A stretch of 9,211 nucleotides of DNA from CAYLNK01 sp964384675 (lineage in GTDB: Bacteria > Acidobacteriota > Thermoanaerobaculia > UBA5066), in contig CAYLNK010000278.1 of the NCBI GenBank assembly GCA_964384675.1, positions 1-9,211 of the forward strand. Reading direction: 5' to 3'. The position numbers were made by a program, and so were the translations under genes. The notes below the pieces were generated by a model. It saw nothing but the letters and a program-made list of their open reading frames with translations, made no database searches and was not told the origin of the DNA. Position 1 is the first letter of the stretch, and each line of letters opens with the position of its first letter. This document shows, piece after piece, positions 1 through 7,295 of the stretch.

Positions 1-432
1 GAACGCGAAGACCGCCGCGCCGAGCGCCGCGGCCGCGGGCCTGGCCCCGAGCCGGCGAGCGAGGCGGTAGAGGGCCGTCGCGCAGAGGACGAACGACAGG
101 ACGACGAGGGCGTTGTACGCGGTGAAGAAGCCGGCGACCCGCCCCAGGAGCGCGCCCGGCAGCGTGTTCGTGAGGGAAAGTGTGTGCGCGCGCAGGCTCG
201 CCCCCTCCGGGGCCCAGAGGAGGTCTGTGTGAAGCAGCGGGAGCCCCTCCCGCAGCGCGCGATCGACGTGCCGGAGGTTCCAGAGGTTCTGCCACGCGTC
301 CTGCCCGCCGATCACGCCGCGCGTCCAGTCGGGGCGGACGCGGAGGACGGCGAGCGACAGGGCGAGCGAGCCCAGCCCCACGGCGGCGGTCTCGCGCCAG
401 AGTCGCGGGGCGGCCGCCGGAGAGTCGGGCAC
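1..432 (-). CDS. GT-C-type multi-pass membrane protein, N-terminal part (partial)
   Basis: The reading frame is open for 144 codons from a GTG at 432 to the window edge, so the C-terminus is missing. The visible part has a hydrophobic segment at about residues 15-31, then a hydrophilic stretch holding D45-A-W-Q-N-L-W, an L-x-T-D-L-x-x-P-E-G segment (about 67-78), a TM segment at about 102-124 starting F-F-T-A-Y-N, and the start of another TM at about 133. This order (an early Asp in a DxxxNLW loop, then a P-x-G-x-x-L-x-x-H loop, then FxxAYNxLVxLSF) is typical of large bacterial polytopic proteins of GT-C glycosyltransferase or YfhO-like type, which use lipid-linked sugars at the outer face of the membrane. 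That function is inferred from the pattern. The GTG was chosen because it gives a short charged N-terminus before TM1. No Shine-Dalgarno is visible, but a CATCAT hexamer lies 6 nt upstream. It is divergent from the toxin-antitoxin genes. Confidence 0.7.
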   Translation of the reverse strand, partial: MPDSPAAAPRLWRETAAVGLGSLALSLAVLRVRPDWTRGVIGGQDAWQNLWNLRHVDRALREGLPLLHTDLLWAPEGASLRAHTLSLTNTLPGALLGRVAGFFTAYNALVVLSFVLCATALYRLARRLGARPAAAALGAAVFAF

Positions 433-438
433 CGCGGG

Positions 439-444
439 ATGATG
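439..444 (-). promoter_or_regulatory. Candidate -10 element of a leaderless start for the membrane protein
   Basis: CATCAT on the minus strand lies 6 nt upstream of the GTG at 432. This is the spacing at which the transcript would begin at or next to the start codon. The first base departs from the TANNNT consensus and no clear -35 is visible. The call rests mainly on the same arrangement recurring at other starts in this window. Confidence 0.25.
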
Positions 445-498
445 CCCCGCGCGGTCAATCCGGCGATGGGCGAGCGCTGGCTCCGGGCGATCATCGAC

Positions 499-532
499 TG
501 GTGCGCCGGTTGGTGAAGTATTATCCGCACCA
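499..532. promoter_or_regulatory. Candidate toxin-antitoxin operator (TGGTG/CACCA repeats)
   Basis: TGGTGCG at 499-505 is perfectly inverted as CGCACCA at 526-532. A second copy, TTGGTG at 510-515, is perfectly inverted as CACCAA at 528-533. So two direct TGGTG half-sites 12 bp apart face one CACCA half-site, and together they bracket the TATTAT hexamer at 519-524. Ribbon-helix-helix antitoxins are known to bind short repeated half-sites across their own promoter and repress it. Placement directly upstream of the RHH gene makes autoregulation the natural reading, but binding is inferred. Confidence 0.5.
519..524 (+). promoter_or_regulatory. Candidate -10 element of the toxin-antitoxin operon
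   Basis: TATTAT is one of the few AT-rich hexamers in the region and lies 20 nt before the antitoxin GTG. It would place the transcript start near 531, just before the Shine-Dalgarno sequence AAGAGGTGA at 532-540. No good -35 is visible at the usual distance. The flanking inverted repeats would let a bound repressor cover it. Confidence 0.45.
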
Positions 533-544
533 AGAGGTGACTTC

Positions 545-769
545 GTGCGCACCACGATCAGCATACCGGACGACCTTGCCGAGCAGGTTCGGCGACGATC
601 GGCGGGCATGTCGCTCTCCGAGTTCACCCGGCTGGCGCTCGCGGAGCGCCTGGGGCGCCTCGAGAGGGAGGAGCTGACCCGCTCCATGGGCGAGGGCTAC
701 GCCGCCGAGGCCGCCTCGCCGTCTCTCGAAGCGGCCTGGGACGTGACCGAAGCCGAGGGCTGGGAGTGA
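545..769 (+). CDS. Ribbon-helix-helix antitoxin of a MazF-type toxin-antitoxin module
   Basis: This 74-residue protein begins R-T-T-I-S-I-P-D-D-L, the short beta strand of a ribbon-helix-helix DNA-binding domain. Helix A follows at about 10-19 and helix B at about 23-38 (S-L-S-E-F-T-R-L-A-L-A-E). The remaining tail (about 45-74) is acidic, ends W-E-x-E-G-W-E-like, and is the likely toxin-wrapping part. In such modules the antitoxin binds the toxin in the cytoplasm and represses the operon. The GTG start at 545 has a strong Shine-Dalgarno, AAGAGGTGA, and begins exactly at the conserved strand. The stop overlaps the toxin start in the sequence GTGA, so the two genes are translationally coupled. 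The RHH fold and antitoxin role are well supported. The exact subfamily name (MazE- or ParD-like) is not. Confidence 0.88.
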   Translation: MRTTISIPDDLAEQVRRRSAGMSLSEFTRLALAERLGRLEREELTRSMGEGYAAEAASPSLEAAWDVTEAEGWE

Positions 770-1107
770 AGCGAGGTGAGGTCTGGCTGGTGCACCTCGA
801 TCCGGTCGTCGGCTCGGAGATCGGAAAGAGCCGCCCCGCCGTGGTGGTTCAGAACGACCTCGCCAACCAATCGAGCCCGACGGTCACCGTGGTCCCGCTG
901 TCGACGAAGGTCGACAGGATCTACCCGTTTCAGGTCCTCCTGGCGGCGGGAGAGGGCGGATTGCCACGGGCGAGCAAGGCCCTGTGCGAGCAGATCCGCT
1001 CCGTTTCACGCCAACGGCTTCAGCGATGCCTCGGAACGCTGTCGGCCGAGCGGCTCGCCGAGATCAGGGTCGCGCTCGACCGGCACCTCTGGTTCGACGC
1101 GACCTGA
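766..1107 (+). CDS. MazF/PemK-type endoribonuclease toxin
   Basis: This 113-residue protein matches the MazF/PemK/CcdB-fold family in length and motifs. The start K-R-G-E-V-W-L-V-x-L-D-P-x-V-G-S-E is the first strand and loop. G-K-S-R-P-A-V-V-V-Q-N-D (20-31) carries the conserved Arg (R23), and V-V-P-L-S-T-K (42-48) carries the conserved Thr (T47). These two residues form the catalytic pair for sequence-specific mRNA cleavage in the family. The later C-E-Q-I-R-S-V-S-R-Q-R-L (74-85) is the usual dimer-interface strand. All key positions are present, so the toxin looks intact. Its GTG start overlaps the antitoxin stop by 4 bp. Cleavage specificity cannot be read from sequence. The module could be a chromosomal stress-response or persistence locus. 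Confidence 0.93.
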   Translation: MKRGEVWLVHLDPVVGSEIGKSRPAVVVQNDLANQSSPTVTVVPLSTKVDRIYPFQVLLAAGEGGLPRASKALCEQIRSVSRQRLQRCLGTLSAERLAEIRVALDRHLWFDAT

Positions 1108-1122
1108 CCAGACACGAGAGGG

Positions 1123-1128
1123 TACGAT
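1123..1128 (+). promoter_or_regulatory. Candidate -10 element upstream of the DUF971 gene
   Basis: TACGAT lies 16 nt after the toxin stop and matches the TANNNT pattern. A transcript starting about 7 nt later (near 1135-1136) would serve the DUF971-NYN pair, with a leader of about 50 nt before the ATG at 1186. Exactly 7 nt downstream of the hexamer there is also a GTG that opens a 20-codon frame. No -35 is evident. Confidence 0.35.
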
Positions 1129-1185
1129 CCGGGGCGTGATGTGTGGCGGCGCGGATCGACCGCGAAGGCGACCGACGGGAGCGAC

Positions 1186-1542
1186 ATGGCCGGACTGATC
1201 CCCACGCTGCTCCAGCCGATCGGCGACGAGCTGGCGATCGCCTGGAACGACGGCACCGAGAGCTACTTCAAGCTCTCGGACCTGCGCCGGCTCTGCCCGT
1301 GCGCCTCGTGCGCCGGGGAGCGCGACCTGTTCGGGCGGCTGATGAAGCCGCCGGCGCGGCCTCTCACCACGGAGTCGTTCCGGCTCGTCGCGACGTCGCC
1401 CGTCGGCGGCTACGCCGTGCAGCTCCACTGGGGGGACGGCCACAACGACGGGCTGTACGCCTACACGCGCCTCAAGGAGTGGAGCGAGAACCCGCCCAAG
1501 CTGCCGCCCCTTTCGGTGTCGCCGCTCCTCCCGACCCGCTGA
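1186..1542 (+). CDS. DUF971 protein (gamma-butyrobetaine hydroxylase-like N-terminal domain)
   Basis: This 118-residue protein consists of a single DUF971/GBBH-like N-terminal domain. Visible hallmarks are I-A-W-N-D-G-T (18-24), then L-R-R-L-C-P-C-A-S-C (33-42) with Cys37, Cys39 and Cys42, and Q-L-H-W-G-D-G-H-N-D-G-L-Y-A-Y (79-93) with His86. In gamma-butyrobetaine hydroxylase the equivalent three Cys and one His bind a structural zinc. All four are present here. Stand-alone bacterial members are of unknown function. The domain also occurs fused to Mrp/ApbC-type Fe-S carrier ATPases, so a role near Fe-S or metal handling is possible but unproven. The ATG at 1186 is preceded by GGGAG at suitable spacing and fits the usual family length. 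An in-frame GTG at 1141 would add 15 unconserved-looking residues. The NYN gene follows after 13 bp, suggesting co-transcription. Confidence 0.85.
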   Translation: MAGLIPTLLQPIGDELAIAWNDGTESYFKLSDLRRLCPCASCAGERDLFGRLMKPPARPLTTESFRLVATSPVGGYAVQLHWGDGHNDGLYAYTRLKEWSENPPKLPPLSVSPLLPTR

Positions 1543-1555
1543 CGCCGGGGAGACC

Positions 1556-2011
1556 GTGGCCGAGCTGGTCGACGGCAACAACCTGCTGGGCCGCCACGGC
1601 GGCTTGCGGGACGAGCTGGTGGCCGAGCTGGCGCGCCTGGCGCGGGAGAAGCGGAAGCGTGTGACGGTCGTCTTCGACGGGCCGCCCGAGGCGGGGCGCC
1701 CGAAGGTCCAGGCGCTCGGCGACGTGACCGTGGTCTACGCGGCGCCGCGCACGGCCGACGACGAGATCCTCCGCCGCGTCCGGGAGGCGCGCGATCCCCG
1801 CGGCCTGACGGTCGTCACCGACGACCGCGCGCTGGCGTCGGCGGTCTCGGCCGCGGGAGGGCGGACGTCGGGCCTCGACCTCTTCCGCCGGGACGCGGTC
1901 AGGCGCGCCGCCCAGGGCGCGGCGCGCGAGACCGAGACCAAGCCCCCGGCGGGCGGGGGCGTCAAGGACTGGGAGCGCTGGTTCTCGGACCCGAAGAACC
2001 GGAGCTGGTGA
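1556..2011 (+). CDS. YacP-type NYN-domain putative ribonuclease
   Basis: This 151-residue protein fits the NYN domain (PIN-like nuclease fold) of the YacP/DUF901 type. Conserved acidic positions appear in the expected order: V-D-G-N-N-L-L-G (5-12) with Asp6, V-V-F-D-G (38-42) with Asp41, T-A-D-D-E-I (67-71) with Asp68/69, and V-V-T-D-D-R-A-L (86-93) with Asp89/90. In this fold such acids bind metal for RNA cleavage, and Bacillus YacP (Rae1) is a ribosome-associated RNase. Activity here is inferred. A basic, Gly/Pro-rich linker (about 115-135) leads to a C-terminal W-E-R-W-F-S-D-P motif. The GTG start is preceded by GGGGAGA and puts the first Asp at the family's usual position. It lies 13 bp after the DUF971 stop and is probably in the same transcript. 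Confidence 0.8.
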   Translation: MAELVDGNNLLGRHGGLRDELVAELARLAREKRKRVTVVFDGPPEAGRPKVQALGDVTVVYAAPRTADDEILRRVREARDPRGLTVVTDDRALASAVSAAGGRTSGLDLFRRDAVRRAAQGAARETETKPPAGGGVKDWERWFSDPKNRSW

Positions 2012-2025
2012 GCGGAGGTACGTGC

Positions 2026-2054
2026 GTGAGGCCGGACCCTGTGTCCGGGCTCAC
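2026..2054. terminator. Hairpin between convergent genes, possible bidirectional terminator
   Basis: The arm GTGAGGCCGGAC (2026-2037) pairs with GTCCGGGCTCAC (2043-2054) over 12 positions with one G-G mismatch and a 5-nt loop. It sits 14 nt after the NYN stop and 22 nt beyond the stop of the convergent M3 peptidase gene, so it could end both transcripts. There is no T-rich tract on either side, so classical intrinsic termination is not assured. Confidence 0.5.
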
Positions 2055-2076
2055 GAGGAACCGGCTCGGGTGAGGC

Positions 2077-4113
<2,037 letters not shown>

Positions 4114-4117
4114 GGAA

Positions 4118-4123
4118 CCTCCT
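4118..4123 (-). promoter_or_regulatory. Strong Shine-Dalgarno of the M3 peptidase
   Basis: AGGAGG lies 4 nt before the ATG at 4113, which fixes this start. It contrasts with the neighbouring genes that lack any Shine-Dalgarno and carry a -10-like hexamer at the same distance. Confidence 0.7.
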
Positions 4124-4177
4124 GCAAGGTCCCTCGATACGGTCGGGAGAGCCGGCGGGTTTCCGGTCCGTCCCCCG

Positions 4178-5272
4178 TCATGGGGCTTTCATCCCCGCCT
4201 CGAGCGCTTTCCGGACCGATTTGCCCAGCTCGGGCACCTTCTTCGACTTGGCGACCACCTGGTAGAGCGACAGCACCGCGCGGGGACCCGCTCCCAGCGC
4301 CTTGACGTACTCCTCCCGTCCCGCGTGCCGGAGGAGGACGTCGGTGATCCCCACGCCGGCGGCGGCGGCGTAGCGGCTCCACAGCTCGCCCCGGGTCGCG
4401 ATCGCCAGGACCTCGCGCTTCTCGGCCTCCTTGCGCTTCGGGTCGGCGAGGCGCTGGATCGCCTGGTCGAGATGCGAATACCCGCGCCCGATCGGCTCGT
4501 CGAACAGGGCCGCGATGGGGAAGAAGTCGTCGGGGACCAGGAACATCATCGCCGGACCTTCCTCTACGACCCGGGCCAGGAGCGCGTCGACGTCGGGGCC
4601 CTTGTCCGCGGGCCAGGCGGGCGGCTTCCGGAAATGGGTGTCGAACAGGGTGCGCCACGCCTCCGAGGCACCGCTCCGGACCGCCTTCAGGAGGACCTCC
4701 CGGGGGATGGCGGTGGCCTGGTCGCCGAGGAGACGAGGCAGGTCGGCGACGAGGATCAGGGCGTCTCCGTCCCGCACGACCTCGACGTCGGCGAAGCCGC
4801 CGAGCCCGATCGAGGGGACGAGGGTGATCGGCGTGACCAGCGCCGGCTGGGGCGGCAGGAGCGCGGCGATCCGGCGCGCCGCCACCAGGCTGGCGGGCGA
4901 ACCCTCCTGCTCGAAGACGTCGAGCACGGCCCGGAGCTCGGCGGCTCGCGCCGCGTACGACGCCAGGAGCGGATCGGGGGTGCCGGCCGCGGCCGAGGCC
5001 AGGCGCCCGAACGTGTCCTCCGGGACGAGGCCGTTGTGGAGGAGCGCGGCGGACACCACAGAAGACGCCTTGAAGCGACGCAGGGCGGCGCCCGGCTCCT
5101 TGCCGCCCGTGATCAGGGTCAGGAAGTCGCGCGCCGGGGCGGTGTCGACCGTCATCGTGATCCGGTGGGGCGTCGGGGAGCGCAGGTCGATCGGAGGGCC
5201 GGGGATCTGGGGCGCCGGCTGGGCAACCGCAAGTCCGGAGACGAGGAAGGGAAGGGCCGCGTGAATCCTCAC
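4178..5272 (-). CDS. Exported protein of unknown function, possible catalytically dead peptidase relative
   Basis: I do not firmly recognise this 364-residue protein. It begins with a short basic n-region and a hydrophobic stretch (about 5-17) ending A-V-A-Q-P, a likely signal peptide, followed by a Pro-rich linker. The mature part opens I-T-M-T-V-D-T-A-P-A-R-D-F-L (38-51) and contains L-V-P-S-I-G-L-G-G-F-A-D-V (151-163) and D-G-D-A-L-I-L-V-A-D-L (168-178). The layout of a Val-Asp-Thr start, a mid Gly-rich strand and then helices faintly recalls the DUF5700/DUF2268 putative zinc-peptidase families. However, no HExxH is present where the metal helix should be (about 189-215). That link is a weak inference. 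The GTG start has no Shine-Dalgarno but has TACCGT 7 nt upstream. It is 64 bp upstream of the M3 peptidase in the same orientation and divergent from the GIDE-like gene. Confidence 0.75.
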   Translation of the reverse strand: MRIHAALPFLVSGLAVAQPAPQIPGPPIDLRSPTPHRITMTVDTAPARDFLTLITGGKEPGAALRRFKASSVVSAALLHNGLVPEDTFGRLASAAAGTPDPLLASYAARAAELRAVLDVFEQEGSPASLVAARRIAALLPPQPALVTPITLVPSIGLGGFADVEVVRDGDALILVADLPRLLGDQATAIPREVLLKAVRSGASEAWRTLFDTHFRKPPAWPADKGPDVDALLARVVEEGPAMMFLVPDDFFPIAALFDEPIGRGYSHLDQAIQRLADPKRKEAEKREVLAIATRGELWSRYAAAAGVGITDVLLRHAGREEYVKALGAGPRAVLSLYQVVAKSKKVPELGKSVRKALEAGMKAP

Positions 5273-5279
5273 GCCGGGA

Positions 5280-5285
5280 ACGGTA
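5280..5285 (-). promoter_or_regulatory. Candidate -10 element of a leaderless start for the exported unknown protein
   Basis: TACCGT on the minus strand lies 7 nt before the GTG at 5272, consistent with transcription beginning at the start codon. A weak -35 (TTCTGC, 5308-5303) is 17 nt further upstream and overlaps the opposing -10 candidate of the divergent gene. Confidence 0.35.
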
Positions 5286-5303
5286 CCCGATTTCCGGAAC
5301 GGG

Positions 5304-5309
5304 CAGAAT
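5304..5309 (+). promoter_or_regulatory. Candidate -10 element of a leaderless start for the GIDE-like gene
   Basis: CAGAAT lies 7 nt before the ATG at 5317 and no Shine-Dalgarno is seen. The hexamer sits inside an imperfect palindrome, GGGC-A-GAATTC-C-GCCC (5301-5316), whose only mismatch is the pair outside the central GAATTC. Confidence 0.35.
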
Positions 5310-5316
5310 TCCGCCC

Positions 5317-6201
5317 ATGAAGAAGAGCTGCGCGGCGGTCGTCCTGCTCTGGCTGGCCTGTTCCGCGGCGACCTATCTCGTCCTCCCGGCGCGTCCGGTC
5401 GACCGCACCCCCATGCTCCTCCTTTCGGCGTTCACGGGGCTCTTCGGGGCGCTCTTCCTCCTGAACCTGTGGGGCCTCGTCTCGCCCTGGGGCGATCTCG
5501 CCGCCGCGAGGCGCGGGGAGAGGGGCGCGCCGTTCCGGGACGGACGGCGGGAGGCTGTCTCGGGAGCGATCTACCCGGTGGCCGAGCCGTTGACCTCGCC
5601 GTTCGAGGCGCGCCCCTGCGTCGCCTACCAGTACGAGATCGGGACGGCGACCACGGTCGACCAGCAGAGGGGACATGAAGGCGGCGCGCGCGACTACACC
5701 GGTGTCGGGCTGACGCCGTGCGAGATCCGTACCGAGCGTGGCACGGTCCGGGTCCTCGGGTGGGCGATGCTCGACGCGTTCGAGCCGCGTACGCCGGGCC
5801 GCGACGAGGCCCGGGAGCGGGCGGCGCGGCTGGTCGCGACGGCCCGCTTCGAGACGCTCGGCCTCGGCCAGGCGCTTTCGGCCGTCCGGGGGCTCCTCAC
5901 GGACGACGATGGCTCGATCCGGAAGGACTGGCGCATCGGCGGCGACGGGACGCTGCGCCCCGAGGCCCGCCTCGAGGAGCGGACGGTCGACGTCGGCCAG
6001 ACCGTCACGATGATCGGACCGTTCTCGGAGGCGAAGGGGGCGCTCGTCCCCGGGAACGGCGAGGTGATCGGCGAGTTCGGGCCCGGAGACCTCGCCGCGC
6101 TCAGGCGGAGGCTCCTCAGGAAGAGCCTCTTCGCCACGCTCTTCCTCCTCGCCGCGAACGTCTTCCTCGCCGTGATGATCCGGCTGGCTCTGAGGGGCTA
6201 G
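5317..6201 (+). CDS. GIDE/MULAN-type (BAM domain) membrane protein without RING
   Basis: This 294-residue protein has two N-terminal membrane segments (about 5-25 and 33-54), a large soluble domain (about 60-265) and one C-terminal membrane segment (about 270-289). The soluble part contains S-G-A-I-Y-P-V-A-E-P-L-T-S-P-F-E (82-97) followed by P-C-V-A-Y-Q-Y-E (100-107), T-E-R-G-T-V-R-V-L (139-147), and E-x-R-L-E-E-R-T-V-D-V-G-Q-T-V-T-M-I-G (216-234). This order (a permitted-substitute 'PLxSPxxxxPCVxYxYE' segment, a strand carrying the bound modification, then an 'E..L..G..V.V.G' strand) matches the GIDE/BAM family, known from the mitochondrial ubiquitin ligase MULAN and from bacterial homologues. 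There is no C-terminal RING finger, as in bacterial members, so ligase activity is not implied. It faces a four-TM protein convergently across 10 bp and is divergent from the exported unknown protein. Confidence 0.75.
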   Translation: MKKSCAAVVLLWLACSAATYLVLPARPVDRTPMLLLSAFTGLFGALFLLNLWGLVSPWGDLAAARRGERGAPFRDGRREAVSGAIYPVAEPLTSPFEARPCVAYQYEIGTATTVDQQRGHEGGARDYTGVGLTPCEIRTERGTVRVLGWAMLDAFEPRTPGRDEARERAARLVATARFETLGLGQALSAVRGLLTDDDGSIRKDWRIGGDGTLRPEARLEERTVDVGQTVTMIGPFSEAKGALVPGNGEVIGEFGPGDLAALRRRLLRKSLFATLFLLAANVFLAVMIRLALRG

Positions 6202-6211
6202 GAGCGGGTGC

Positions 6212-6595
6212 TCAGGCCGGTCCCGCGCTCCGCAGGGACCGTGCGATCAGACCCAGGCCGCCGGCCAGGAGGCCCAGCATGATCAGCGTGTTGTAGAGGC
6301 TCGTCGGGGCGAAGATGATCTGGAGGTTGGCGATGATGCCGGCCACGATCAGCAGGCCACCGATGACGGTCAACGTCCAGCCGACGAAGCTCTTCCCGTC
6401 GAAGAAGAGGAAGCCGATCCCGACGAGGAGCGGTACCAGCGTGAGGCCGAACGTGTGCCCGCCGAACCACGACCAGAACCCGGACGTGACCGTCACCTGC
6501 TGGAGCAGCAGGTAGCCTCCGACCGCCACCATCGCGAGGCCGCCGAAGAACGTCCCGAAGCCGCCCGGTGTTCCGCCCGCTCCCTTGACTTCCAT
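6212..6595 (-). CDS. Small four-TM membrane protein of unknown function
   Basis: This 127-residue protein has a short Gly-rich cytoplasmic-type start and then four hydrophobic segments at about 14-32, 47-65, 70-91 and 101-119. Notable motifs are G-G-Y-L-L-L-Q-Q-V-T-V-T-S-G-F-W (26-41) after TM1, and a P-T-S-L-Y-N-T-L (97-104) loop before TM4. I recognise it only as a member of an uncharacterised small membrane protein type with no enzymatic signature. The ATG at 6595 has no Shine-Dalgarno. Instead TAAGAT lies 7 nt upstream and overlaps the stop codon of the HAD gene, which ends 10 bp before it. It is probably transcribed both with that operon and from its own leaderless promoter. Confidence 0.75.
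   Translation of the reverse strand: MEVKGAGGTPGGFGTFFGGLAMVAVGGYLLLQQVTVTSGFWSWFGGHTFGLTLVPLLVGIGFLFFDGKSFVGWTLTVIGGLLIVAGIIANLQIIFAPTSLYNTLIMLGLLAGGLGLIARSLRSAGPA
6218..6241. terminator. Short hairpin at the 3' ends of convergent genes
   Basis: CGGTCCC (6218-6224) pairs perfectly with GGGACCG (6235-6241) around a 10-nt loop, starting 17 nt after the GIDE-like stop. It lies inside the last codons of the opposing gene. No T tract follows, so its role as terminator is only a possibility. Confidence 0.3.
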
Positions 6596-6602
6596 GGCGG
6601 CG

Positions 6603-6608
6603 ATCTTA
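6603..6608 (-). promoter_or_regulatory. Candidate internal -10 element overlapping the HAD stop codon
   Basis: TAAGAT on the minus strand begins with the TAA stop of the HAD phosphatase (6608-6606) and ends 7 nt before the ATG of the four-TM protein. It fits the leaderless arrangement seen at other starts here and would let the last gene of the operon be expressed independently. Confidence 0.4.
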
Positions 6609-7295
6609 CGTCGACAGGATGGCCGCCTCGGCCGCCGCGAGGTCGGAGAAGTCGGGGAGTACCACGTCGGCCCCGAGCGCGGCGAGCACGTCGGCCGGCG
6701 TCCGCCCCGTCGCCACCGCCACCACCTTCGCCCCGAGCGCCTTGCCGCACGCCACGTCCTGCGGCGCGTCGCCGACGATCACGCACTGTCCGCCCGTGAA
6801 CTCGTGGCCCGCGGCCCGCGCCTTCAGGAGCGCCACCGGCCCCAGGTCGTTGCGGCTCGGCGCCTCGTTCCCGAAGGCCCCGAACGCGAAGTGGTGCCAC
6901 AGGCCGGCCGCCACCAGCTTGATCCGCGCGCCCCGCTCGACGTTCCCGGTCAGCAGGGCCGCGACCGCCGTGGGCTCGCGGGCCACCCGGGCGACCAGCT
7001 CGTCGGCGCGCGGCTTGAGCGACGGGCGCTGCCGGGCGAGCGCCCCCTCGAGCCCGTCCAGGTAGCGGTTCAGCGCGTCCGGCAGGAGCGCCTCGATGCG
7101 CGAAACCTCGACGCCCGCCTCGCGCATCAGCTCGGTCACGATGATCGGGTCGAGCTTCCCCTCGAAGCGGAAGCCGCCGACGTCGCCGGAGGTGCCGTAC
7201 GTCGCGAGGAGCGCCTCGGCGAACACCTGCCGCGCGAGGGGACCCGACGACAGGAGCGTGCCGTCGATGTCGAAGAGGACGAGGCGGCGCTTCAT
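6606..7295 (-). CDS. HAD-superfamily hydrolase, probable phosphatase
   Basis: This 229-residue Rossmann-fold hydrolase has class I-cap (subfamily IA) layout. Motif I is F-D9-I-D11-G-T (nucleophile Asp9, general acid Asp11). An alpha-helical cap spans about 16-85. Motif II is L-L-T116-G-N. R148 or K158 in A-P-S-R-N-D-L-G-P-V-A-L-L-K is the likely motif III base. Motif IV is V-I-V-G-D176-A-P-Q-D180. All catalytic positions are present, so it should dephosphorylate a small phosphomonoester such as phosphoglycolate, though the substrate is not readable from sequence. The ATG at 7295 puts motif I at the usual residue 9. It overlaps the upstream esterase stop by 4 bp (ATGA), so upstream extension of the frame is rejected. 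Its stop overlaps a -10-like hexamer serving the next gene. Confidence 0.88.
   Translation of the reverse strand: MKRRLVLFDIDGTLLSSGPLARQVFAEALLATYGTSGDVGGFRFEGKLDPIIVTELMREAGVEVSRIEALLPDALNRYLDGLEGALARQRPSLKPRADELVARVAREPTAVAALLTGNVERGARIKLVAAGLWHHFAFGAFGNEAPSRNDLGPVALLKARAAGHEFTGGQCVIVGDAPQDVACGKALGAKVVAVATGRTPADVLAALGADVVLPDFSDLAAAEAAILST

Noticed and set aside
312..533. A 73-codon minus-strand frame near the toxin-antitoxin promoter
   Set aside because: It is in a different frame from the membrane protein that clearly covers 1-432, and its product has no recognisable features.
1141..1185. Longer DUF971 start at an in-frame GTG (1141)
   Set aside because: The extra 15 residues look unlike the family. 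The ATG at 1186 has a Shine-Dalgarno, GGGAG, and gives the usual length.
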